From DATGLW01 sp035293965 (lineage in GTDB: Bacteria; Actinomycetota; Acidimicrobiia; Acidimicrobiales; RAAP-2): a stretch of 60,356 nt of DNA. The position numbers and the translations under genes are program-made. The stretch is taken from NCBI GenBank assembly GCA_035293965.1, contig DATGLW010000092.1, positions 1 through 60,356 on the forward strand, in the 5' to 3' direction. Within the stretch, counting starts at the first letter, position 1; each line of letters opens with the position of its first letter. Positions 39,935-47,144 of this stretch are shown in pieces. Below the pieces are notes generated by a model. It had not been told where the DNA came from and did not search any database. It was given only the letters and a program-made list of their open reading frames with translations.

Positions 39935-41233
39935 TCAGCTCCGGTGGCGCGGCGGATCGGCGAAGTGCGTCCGCCTGGCTTCCTCGACGGCCGCCTCGTC
40001 CGGCGGCGGTCCGTAGCGGCGTGGGGTGGTGTCGACGTCGGTCGCCAGCGCCCGGAGGGCGGCCACCGTGCACTCGTCGCGTGAGCGGTGGGCGAAGGGG
40101 TCGAAGCCGTAGAAGCGGCAGGCGTTCTCCCACGAGATCTTGTCGATCTCGTCGTCGGGCACCCCGGCGGCCACGAACGACTTCATGAGGACCTCGGGCG
40201 ACTGCGGCCACGTGGAGTCCGAGTGGGGGAAGTCGCACTCCCACGACAGGTTCTCGACGCCGATCTTGTGGCGCATCTCGAGGCCTGTCTCGTCGTCGAT
40301 GAAGCAGGTGAGCACGCGGTGGCGGAACACCTCGCTCGGGAGCTGGCCACCGAAGTCCGAGCCCGTCCAGCGGTGATGGTGCTCGTAGACGAAGTTGGCC
40401 TTCTCGAGCCAGTACGGGTACCAGCCGACCCCGCCCTCGGCGAGCGCGAACTTGAGCTCGGGGAACTTCTTCATCATCGGCGACCACAGCAGCTCGGCGG
40501 CGAAGATGGCCGTCTGGAAGGGCATGGCGTGCGGGATGACGTCGAAGGTCGAGCGCGGCATGCGCTGGAGGGCGCCGCCGAAGTGGAACACCACGACGCT
40601 GCCGCACTCCTGGGAGGCGGCAAGGGCTGGGTCCCAGTCGTCACCGTGGTAGTCGGGCATGCCGAAGCGGAACGGCTCGGAGTGCCACGAGATGGCGTGG
40701 CAGCCGAGCTCGGCCACCCGCCGGATCTCGCCGGCCATCCACTCAGGACCGAGCTTGAACCCCGAGAGGGCCAGGGGGATGAACCGGCCCGGGTACGCGC
40801 CGCACCACTCGTGGATGTGCCAGTCGTTGTAGGCCCGGATCATGGCAGCGACGAACTCGTCGTCGTTGCTCTGGGTGAAGAACTGGCCGCCGTTGCCGGG
40901 CCACGACGGGAAGTTCAACCCCGCGAGCACCCCGTTGACGTTCATGTCGCGGATCCGCTCGTGCACGTCGTACGTGCCGGGCCGCACCTGCTCGAACGTT
41001 GCCGGGTCGTAGCCCCACTCCTCGGGCACGCGGCCCGACACCGCGTTGAGGCCGAACGTCGCCACCTCGACGCCCTCGATGAGCCACGCGTCCGTGCCGT
41101 TCGGGCGCCGGACCACACGCGGGGCCCGGTCCTTGAACTTCGCCGGCAGGTGCTCCTTGAAGAAGTCGTGCAGCGACGGCGGCTCGACCACGTGGTCGTC
41201 GACGCTGACGAGGATCATGTCGCCGATGTCCAT
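39935..41233 (-). CDS. Amidohydrolase family protein (COG2159), paralog of 34254
   Basis: 432 residues starting MDIGDMILVSVDDHVVEPPS, nearly the same opening as the 34254 protein, with YNDWHIHEWCGAYPGRFIPL, VVFHFGGAL, ALAEGGVGWYPYWLE and WECDFPHSDSTWPQSP. Both end in a similar VDTT-R motif. A duplication event is the simplest explanation. ATG at 41233 has GAGGGGG just upstream, after a run of tandem 16-bp repeats. DUF35 follows. Substrate unknown; a cyclic or aromatic carboxylate is likely. Confidence 0.9.
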   Translation of the reverse strand: MDIGDMILVSVDDHVVEPPSLHDFFKEHLPAKFKDRAPRVVRRPNGTDAWLIEGVEVATFGLNAVSGRVPEEWGYDPATFEQVRPGTYDVHERIRDMNVNGVLAGLNFPSWPGNGGQFFTQSNDDEFVAAMIRAYNDWHIHEWCGAYPGRFIPLALSGFKLGPEWMAGEIRRVAELGCHAISWHSEPFRFGMPDYHGDDWDPALAASQECGSVVVFHFGGALQRMPRSTFDVIPHAMPFQTAIFAAELLWSPMMKKFPELKFALAEGGVGWYPYWLEKANFVYEHHHRWTGSDFGGQLPSEVFRHRVLTCFIDDETGLEMRHKIGVENLSWECDFPHSDSTWPQSPEVLMKSFVAAGVPDDEIDKISWENACRFYGFDPFAHRSRDECTVAALRALATDVDTTPRRYGPPPDEAAVEEARRTHFADPPRHRS

Positions 41234-41261
41234 CGGTCCCCCTCTCGGCTCTTCTCGGCTC

Positions 41262-41324
41262 TTCTCGACGAACTGCCTTCTCGTCGAACTGCCTTCTCGT
41301 CGAACAGCTTCTCGTCGAACTGCC
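41262..41324 (-). repeat. Four tandem 15-16 bp units upstream of amidohydrolase
   Basis: ttctcgacgaactgcc (41262-41277), ttctcgtcgaactgcc (41278-41293), ttctcgtcgaacagc (41294-41308) and ttctcgtcgaactgcc (41309-41324). On the minus strand they precede the ribosome site by about 20 bases and would be in the mRNA leader or promoter. A TATACG at 41380-41385 (minus strand) could be a -10. Confidence 0.85.
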
Positions 41325-41407
41325 GCCGCGCCCGCCCGGCACCGCCTGCGCGGCGACGGCACGCCGCTACCGAACCAGCGTATACCGCGGGCCCCGTTTC
41401 GCACCGC

Positions 41408-42214
41408 TCAGGGCACGTCGAGACCCCCGCCGTCGATCTGTACGTCCACGCCGCTCAGGTACGTGTTGGCGCCCGACACGAGGAACGCGATGATCTTGGC
41501 GAACTCCTCGGTCGTGCCCGGGCGGTGCAGCGCCGGCAGGTAGCCGATGGTGGTCGCGGTCTTCACGAAGTGCTCCTCGGGCGTGAGGCCCTCCTCGCGG
41601 GCTTGGGCGTTCCAGAGGTCGATCACCGCCGGGGAGATCCCGTAGCCGGGCAGCACCGCGTTGACGATGATGTTGTCCGGCCCGTACCGCTTGGAGAGGA
41701 ACTTTGCCATGTTCGCCACGGCCGCCTTGGCAGCGGTGTAGTGGGGATGCTCGTCGACCCCGATGGAGGGCTTGTAGATCGACCCGGCGGACACGACCAC
41801 CACGTGGCCCTCGCGCTTGGCGACCATGGTGGGCAGGGCAGCCCGGCACACTCGCATGGCGGCGAAGAAATTGATGTCGAACGTCCGGTCCCAGTCCTCG
41901 TCGGTCAGCTCCTCCCAGTCCTTGATCTGGTGGTAGCCGTGGTTGCAGACCAAGATGTCGAGGTCGCCGAAGTGCGCGAGAGTCTGGCGGACCAGCTCGT
42001 CGGCGGCGCTGCGCTCTTGCAGGTCGATCTGGATCGGCAGGCAGGTGCCGCCGGCACCAGTCACCTCCTTCTCGACGGCACGGAGCTGGTCGATGCTGCG
42101 GCTGCAGTAGGCGACCCGAACCCCTTCGCGGGCCAGCAGCTCGACCGTCGCCCGGCCGATGCCTCGCCCCCCGCCGGTGACGATGGCGACCTTGCCTTCC
42201 AAGCCCAGGTCCAT
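41408..42214 (-). CDS. Short-chain dehydrogenase/reductase (SDR)
   Basis: 268 residues. VAIVTGGGRGIGRATVELLA, VCNHG for NNAG, VVVSAGSIY with the serine, YTAAKAAVANM (YxxxK) and NAVLPGYG are intact; the C-terminal VDVQIDGGGLDVP is typical. ATG at 42214 with GGAGGGAGG upstream. Probably oxidises a hydroxyacyl or alcohol intermediate made by the P450/amidohydrolase region; not determinable from sequence alone. Divergent from the glycosyltransferase cassette. Confidence 0.93.
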   Translation of the reverse strand: MDLGLEGKVAIVTGGGRGIGRATVELLAREGVRVAYCSRSIDQLRAVEKEVTGAGGTCLPIQIDLQERSAADELVRQTLAHFGDLDILVCNHGYHQIKDWEELTDEDWDRTFDINFFAAMRVCRAALPTMVAKREGHVVVVSAGSIYKPSIGVDEHPHYTAAKAAVANMAKFLSKRYGPDNIIVNAVLPGYGISPAVIDLWNAQAREEGLTPEEHFVKTATTIGYLPALHRPGTTEEFAKIIAFLVSGANTYLSGVDVQIDGGGLDVP

Positions 42215-42465
42215 GGCCCCTCCCTCCTGCAGCGCGTCGGTTCTTCGGGGATCCTACGCACGCGAGCGCACGCCCGCCCGTGCGCCAGGTGCCGGGGCGC
42301 TCTCCGGGGGCCCGGCCGCCCCCGCCCCGGTCCCGGGGTCGGCCGGCGCGACGCTCGGGCCCGCCTGCCCGTACTGTTGGACCGGGCACCCGGTACCTCG
42401 ACCAGGCGGCGCGCGCCCGCCTGCCGCCAGGTCCGGCGGGTGCCGCACCGGCACGGGGAGGCTAC
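42215..42465. other. Divergent intergenic region before the cassette
   Basis: 251 bases. The right end carries ACGGGGAGG, the ribosome site for the glycosyltransferase. I saw no convincing promoter pair, and no gene-like frame with family support. Confidence 0.4.
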
Positions 42466-43521
42466 GTGAACCGTCTCGTCATCGGAGTCCCGGCTCGCAA
42501 CGAGGCTGCCACCGTCGGCGAGCTCGCCGGACGCCTGGAGGAGGGCGCCGCAGCGCTCGGGGAAGAGGTGGCGGTGGAGCTGGTGCTTGCCTACCAGGCG
42601 AGCGAGGACGACACGCTCGATCGCTGGAGGTCGCGGCGGTTCCGCCTTCCCAACCGGGTGCTGGACTGCCCGGGCGTCGCGGCGGGGAAGGGCCGGAACG
42701 TGAAGCTCCTCGTCCGCCATGCCCAGGAGCACGGCGCCCACCTGCTCCTCGTCGACGCCGATCTCGCCGCCTTCCCGCCCGCCAACGTCGGCAACCTCGT
42801 GCACGCCAACCCGCTCGAGCAGGTTGGCCTCGTCCTTCCCCTGTGGTGCCGCCCGGCGGGCCAGGGCAACTCCACGAACTTCCTCGCCTGCCCGCTGCTG
42901 CTCGCCACCTTCGGGGCGCGGGTCCGCCAACCCCTGGCAGGCCAGATGCTGCTGGGCCGCCGCCTGCTGGCGACCGTCGACGCCGACAGCCTGCCCGACG
43001 ACTACGGCGTCGACGTGACGCTCACGATGCTCGCCCTCGATGCCGGCCTGCCCGTGCGCCAGGTCGGCGTTCCGTTCCCCGTCCACCACGACGGGGGGAA
43101 CAGCCACCAGATCATGGCCGACGTCGCCGGCGCGATCCTGCGCCGGTTGGCGCGCCGCCCGGGCGCCTGGCGACCCGACGTCCGGTGGCCGGCACGCTAC
43201 TGGGAGCAGCTGGCGCCCCCCTTGCCCTCTACCCGCTCCCTCGAGCCGCTCGTGGCCGAGCTGGCCCCCCCCGACGACCCCGAGGACTGGAGGCGACTGC
43301 TCGCCGCCCCCCCGGAGGTGGTGCGCGACCTGTGGTGCGCGCATCTGACGGCCGCGGTCCAGGGCGCCCGCCGCGGGGAGCCGGTACCCTCGCTGGTGGC
43401 GAGCCTGGCCTTCCCCTTCGCGCTCCACGCCGAGTACCGGCGCCGCGTCGTCACCGACATCGGCGGGGCCGAAGCGTACGTCGAGCGTCTCGGCGAGCAG
43501 CTGGCGGGGTCGCTCTCGTGA
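42466..43521 (+). CDS. GT-A fold glycosyltransferase (mannosylglycerate-synthase-like)
   Basis: 351 residues. VIGVPARNEAATVGELAGRL begins the nucleotide-sugar fold, then GKGRNVK (74-80), LLVDADLAAFP with a DAD metal motif (97-99), PLAGQMLLGRRLL (156-168) and DDYGVDVTLT (178-187). The GKG, DAD, P-GG order resembles mannosylglycerate/glucosyl-3-phosphoglycerate synthases (GT78/81). The C-terminal third is a family-specific helical region. GTG at 42466 has GGGGAGG 5 bases upstream. First gene of a three-gene chain with 4-base overlaps. Donor and acceptor unknown; a UDP- or GDP-sugar onto a small polar acceptor is the guess. Confidence 0.85.
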   Translation: MNRLVIGVPARNEAATVGELAGRLEEGAAALGEEVAVELVLAYQASEDDTLDRWRSRRFRLPNRVLDCPGVAAGKGRNVKLLVRHAQEHGAHLLLVDADLAAFPPANVGNLVHANPLEQVGLVLPLWCRPAGQGNSTNFLACPLLLATFGARVRQPLAGQMLLGRRLLATVDADSLPDDYGVDVTLTMLALDAGLPVRQVGVPFPVHHDGGNSHQIMADVAGAILRRLARRPGAWRPDVRWPARYWEQLAPPLPSTRSLEPLVAELAPPDDPEDWRRLLAAPPEVVRDLWCAHLTAAVQGARRGEPVPSLVASLAFPFALHAEYRRRVVTDIGGAEAYVERLGEQLAGSLS

Positions 43522-44279
43522 CGGTCACGGTTGTCGTGGCGCCGCATCCCGACGACGAGGTGCTGGGCGCGAGCGCGGTCCTCTTGGGCCGCGAGGCGAT
43601 CGTGGTGCACGTGACCGACGGCGTCCCCCCCTGGACCGACACCGCGGCGCGTGCTGCCACCGCGGCCACCCGGCGCGCCGAGTGCCGCCGGGCGTGGGCG
43701 GCCCTCGCCTGCACGGCCGAGCTTGCTCCGCTCGGGTTCGGCGATCTCACCGCCTGGCGGTCCGTCGAGGAGATCGCAGCCGCCCTGTGCGCGGTCGTCG
43801 GCCCCCTCGGGCCTGCCGAGGTGTACGTGCCCGCCTACCAACGGGGCCACCCGGACCACGACGCCACCTCCCTGGCCGCCTCGCTGGCGCGCGACCATCT
43901 GGGCGGCGACGCCACGACGTGGTGGGCCTACGCGCTCTACGGGTACGACCGCGCGCGCTCGCTTCGCTTCGGTTGGCTGCCCCGCGACATGTACGGCACC
44001 GTCGACGAACGCGCCGGCGGCGACGTTCTCGAGGCCAAGGCGCGGGCCCTGCGCCGCTTCACCAGCCAGCTGTGGCCGGGTTCGGCTCTCGACTCCTGGC
44101 TGCGCGCGCCGGTGGCCGAGCAGTTCGCCCCGCTGCCCACCACCGGAGCGCAGCCCGCGGACCTGCCCTTCTTCTACGACGAGGCGCTCGGCTTCGGGCG
44201 CTACGGGGCATCGGCAGCCGAGGTGGAGGCGACCTTCGCGCGCACCCTCGCGGCACGCGCAGAGGGCCGGCGCCCATGA
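43518..44279 (+). CDS. PIG-L family deacetylase (LmbE/MshB-like)
   Basis: 253 residues. PHPDDEVLG (H10, D12, D13) and RGHPDHDA (H111, H114) are the zinc and catalytic motifs of N-acetylglucosaminyl deacetylases such as MshB and BshB. LFGYGY-like segment and FFYDEALGFGRYG are specific to this subgroup. GTG at 43518 overlaps the glycosyltransferase stop by 4 bases (GTGA). Role: removes an N-acetyl group from the product of the preceding transferase, exposing an amine. Confidence 0.92.
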   Translation: MTVTVVVAPHPDDEVLGASAVLLGREAIVVHVTDGVPPWTDTAARAATAATRRAECRRAWAALACTAELAPLGFGDLTAWRSVEEIAAALCAVVGPLGPAEVYVPAYQRGHPDHDATSLAASLARDHLGGDATTWWAYALYGYDRARSLRFGWLPRDMYGTVDERAGGDVLEAKARALRRFTSQLWPGSALDSWLRAPVAEQFAPLPTTGAQPADLPFFYDEALGFGRYGASAAEVEATFARTLAARAEGRRP

Positions 44280-45259
44280 GGGCAACCGTGGCGCGACCCG
44301 GCGACCTCGGGCAGGCCGAGGTCGCGCTGTGGGCCTCCTTCGCGGCCGCGTCGGCGCTCGGCAACCCGTTCCTCTCCCACGGCTTCGCCCGTGCCGTCGG
44401 GGCCAACCGCGACGACGCCCGCGTGGCGGTGCTCCACGACGGGCCCGCCATCTGCGCCTTCTTCGCCTTCCAGGCGGGTCCCGACGGGCGGGGCGAGCCG
44501 ATCGGCGCCACGATCTGCGACGCCCAGGCGGTGCTCGCGAGGCCCGGCTGGGACTTCGACGCCCCCGCCCTGGTGGCGGCCGCGGGGCTCTCGTCCTGGC
44601 GGTTCGACCATCTGGTGGCCGCCCAGGGCGCCTTCGAGCCGTTCCACACGCGGCGCCATCGCTCGCCGGTGGTGGACCTCTCGGCCGGCCACGGCGCGTT
44701 CCTCGACGAGGTCCGGCGCCACTCCCGTGACCTCCTGGCCCAGGTGGCGCGCCGGCGGCGGCGGCTCGAGCACGAGATCGGCCCCGTGTCGTGGGAGTGG
44801 CAGAGCCCCCGGCCCCACGACGACCTGGCCCTCCTCGAGCGCTGGAAGTCGGCGCAGTACCGGCGCACCGGCACCTGGGACCGCTTCGCCCGGCCCTGGA
44901 TCGGCGGCACCCTCGCCCGCCTGGTCGACGAACAACCCGGTGACTGCGCCGCCGTGCTCAGCGCGCTGCGCGCCGGCGACCGCACGGCGGCCGTCCACCT
45001 GGGCCTGCTCGGGCCCGACCGCCTCTGCTGGTGGTTCCCGGCCTACGACCCCGACCTCGGGCGCTACTCCCCCGGGCTGATCCTCCTGCTCGAGCTCGTC
45101 GCCGAGGCGGCCGGCAGGGGGATCGGGCTCGTCGACCTCGGCCGCGGCGAGCACGGCTACAAGCTGCGCGTCACCCGGCGCGCGGACGAGGTGGCCGAGG
45201 GCGAGGTACCGGCACGCGTGCGCCCGAATCAGACCCCTTCGCGGGCTGTGAGGCGGTGA
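44276..45259 (+). CDS. CelD/BcsL-type GNAT (FemAB-like) acyltransferase
   Basis: 327 residues. SSWRFDHL, RSPVVDLSAGHGAFLDEVR, LLERWKSAQYRRTGTWDRFA, YDPDLGRYSPGLILLLELVA and LVDLGRGEHGYKLRVTRRA are the conserved blocks of the CelD/BcsL family, distant GNATs often found in polysaccharide or glycolipid loci. ATG at 44276 overlaps the deacetylase stop by 4 bases (ATGA). The order transferase, deacetylase, acyltransferase implies that an acyl (or aminoacyl) group is placed on the freed amine. Substrate and acyl donor unknown. Confidence 0.88.
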   Translation: MRATVARPGDLGQAEVALWASFAAASALGNPFLSHGFARAVGANRDDARVAVLHDGPAICAFFAFQAGPDGRGEPIGATICDAQAVLARPGWDFDAPALVAAAGLSSWRFDHLVAAQGAFEPFHTRRHRSPVVDLSAGHGAFLDEVRRHSRDLLAQVARRRRRLEHEIGPVSWEWQSPRPHDDLALLERWKSAQYRRTGTWDRFARPWIGGTLARLVDEQPGDCAAVLSALRAGDRTAAVHLGLLGPDRLCWWFPAYDPDLGRYSPGLILLLELVAEAAGRGIGLVDLGRGEHGYKLRVTRRADEVAEGEVPARVRPNQTPSRAVRR

Positions 45260-45279
45260 CCTGCACCCACGGGGCCAAG

Positions 45280-45285
45280 TAGCCT
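45280..45285 (+). promoter_or_regulatory. Candidate -10 (TAGCCT) for leaderless LLM oxidoreductase mRNA
   Basis: Ends 7 bases before the ATG at 45293; no Shine-Dalgarno in the gap. It marks an independent promoter after the cassette. Confidence 0.5.
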
Positions 45286-45292
45286 CAGGCCG

Positions 45293-46237
45293 ATGCGGTT
45301 CTCCGTCGGGCTGCCGGGCCTCACCCGCTACCCGCCGACGGTCGACCACTCGTGGGCCGAGCGCATGACGGCGTCGGACTTCCAGCGCGTCGCCCGGGCG
45401 GCCGACGACCTCGGCTACCACGCGCTGGTGGTGCCCGAGCACATCGTCATGCCGGCGGAGCTCGCAGCGACCATGGGCGCCCGCTGGCCGCATGCCCTCA
45501 CGGTCATGGCCTTCGTGGCCGGCGCCACGACGCGCCTGGCAGTGAACTCGTCGGTGATCGTGCTGCCCTACCACAACCCGATCGTGCTGGCGAAGGCGAT
45601 CGCGACCCTCGACGTGCTCTCCGGCGGCCGCGTGATGCTCGCGGTGGGGATCGGCCACGCCGAACGCGAGTTCCGGGCGCTCGGCGTCCCCTTCCACCGC
45701 CGCGGCCGCATGGCCGACGAGTTCCTCGAGGCGATGACGGTCCTGTGGACCGCCGACGAGCCCAGCTACCACGGGACCTTCGTCGACTTCGACGAGGTGC
45801 TGTTCGAGCCCAAGCCCCTCCAGCGACCGCATCCCCGCATCTGGGTCGGCGGCAACTCGGCTGCCGCCCTGCGGCGGGCCGCCCGCTTCGGGCAGGGGTG
45901 GATGCCCTGGCTGGTCACCCCCGAGCAGCTGCCGGCCCGCCTGGCGGCGCTGCGGAGCCTTCCCGAGCTCGCTGGCAAGGAGCACGACTTCGACGTCGTG
46001 ATGCCGCCGCTCCCCATCCGGGTCGACGAGGCGGACCACCGCCCGCTCGACGGGGCGCCCGTCCGGCGGCCCGCGAGCGCCCAGGCCGTCGTCGACGCCA
46101 TCGGCGCCCTCGCCGAGCTGGGCGTCACCTGGACGTCGATCCCCTACCCCGGGCCACCGCCCCGTTCGGTCGACGACTTCTTGGAGCAGCTCGCGTGGGG
46201 AGCAGCCACGGTGATGCCCCAGTTCCCCGACACATGA
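45293..46237 (+). CDS. LLM class oxidoreductase, probable F420-dependent (TIGR03619-like)
   Basis: 314 residues, luciferase-like TIM barrel: FSVGLPGLTRYP, HALVVPEHIVMP, LAVNSSVIVLPYHNPIVLAKAIATLD (trimmed in the family alignment to VLPYRxP), LDVLSGGRVMLAVGIGHAE and WVGGNSAAALRRAARFGQGW. TIGR03619-type proteins use F420 in actinobacteria. Follows the cassette by 33 bases but with its own likely promoter. Converges on the SDR at 46293. Substrate unknown. Confidence 0.92.
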   Translation: MRFSVGLPGLTRYPPTVDHSWAERMTASDFQRVARAADDLGYHALVVPEHIVMPAELAATMGARWPHALTVMAFVAGATTRLAVNSSVIVLPYHNPIVLAKAIATLDVLSGGRVMLAVGIGHAEREFRALGVPFHRRGRMADEFLEAMTVLWTADEPSYHGTFVDFDEVLFEPKPLQRPHPRIWVGGNSAAALRRAARFGQGWMPWLVTPEQLPARLAALRSLPELAGKEHDFDVVMPPLPIRVDEADHRPLDGAPVRRPASAQAVVDAIGALAELGVTWTSIPYPGPPPRSVDDFLEQLAWGAATVMPQFPDT

Positions 46238-46292
46238 CCGCCCAGGCGGACCCGGCGCGCCCGGCGGCGCCGGTGCGTCGAGGCCCGCAGGC

Positions 46293-47051
46293 TCAGAGCG
46301 CGAACGTGTACCCCCCGTTGACCGGGTACACCTGCCCGGTGATCCAGCTCGAGGCGTCCGAGGCGAGGAAGAGGATCATGGGGGCCACGTCCTCGGGGCG
46401 CCCGGGCCGCCGGATGGCGTAGCTGCGGAAGCGTCTGGCCTCCTCCTCGGGCAGCGGCTGGGAAGGGTCGAAGCCGGGGCGGATGCTGGCGAGCGACACG
46501 CAGTTGACCGTCACCCCGTGGCGACCGACCTCGCTCGCCAGCACCCGGCTGAAGCCCGCCGCGGCCGCCTTGGCCGCCGCGTACACGGACTGGCGGGCGT
46601 CGCCGGCCCGGGCGGCGTCGGAGATGACCGTGATCACCCGTCCCCAGCCGCGCTCGACCATCCCCCCGAGCACGGCCCGGGTCAGGTAGAGGACCCCGTA
46701 GAGGTTGAGCCGGATGACGGGCTCCCAGTCCCCGGGCTCGAGCTCGAGGAAGGGCTTCAGCTGGAACATGCCCGGCGGCAGCCCGGCGTTGTTGACGAGC
46801 ACGTCGACCGGGCCGGCGGCCGCAACCAGGGAGCCGACCTGGTCGGGGTCGGTCACGTCCCCCACCGCGGAGTCCGCCGCCCCGCCGCGGTCGCGGATCT
46901 CGGTCACGACGTGCTCGGCGCGCTCAGCGACGAGGTCGTTCACCACCACCCGCGCCCCGTGAGCGGCCAGCAGCAGGGCAGTCGCCCGGCCCACCCCCTG
47001 GCCGGCACCGCTCACGAGGGCCGTGCGCCCGTTCAGGTCGAACTCGTCCAT
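46293..47051 (-). CDS. Short-chain dehydrogenase/reductase (SDR)
   Basis: 252 residues: ALVSGAGQGVGRATALLLA, VNNAGLPPG, TVISDAARAG with the catalytic serine, YAAAKAAAAGF, and ITGQVYPVNGGYTFAL. The S-Y-K triad is intact. ATG at 47051 has GGAAGAA upstream. It lies 93 bases after the start side of the CaiB gene in the same orientation, so likely serves the same acyl-CoA pathway, possibly as a 3-hydroxyacyl-CoA dehydrogenase. Confidence 0.93.
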   Translation of the reverse strand: MDEFDLNGRTALVSGAGQGVGRATALLLAAHGARVVVNDLVAERAEHVVTEIRDRGGAADSAVGDVTDPDQVGSLVAAAGPVDVLVNNAGLPPGMFQLKPFLELEPGDWEPVIRLNLYGVLYLTRAVLGGMVERGWGRVITVISDAARAGDARQSVYAAAKAAAAGFSRVLASEVGRHGVTVNCVSLASIRPGFDPSQPLPEEEARRFRSYAIRRPGRPEDVAPMILFLASDASSWITGQVYPVNGGYTFAL

Positions 47052-47144
47052 GATTTCTTCCGTTCGTCGCTCGGCACCACTCCAGCGGCCCACACCGCCG
47101 GCCCAGGCTGCCACGGGGAGCCACCCGCGTGCCCGTCCGGGCTT

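Noticed and set aside
41262..41324. Repeats upstream of the amidohydrolase as a CRISPR array or origin iterons
   Set aside because: No spacers; no replication initiator, AT-rich region or DnaA boxes nearby. Left as repeats of unknown use.
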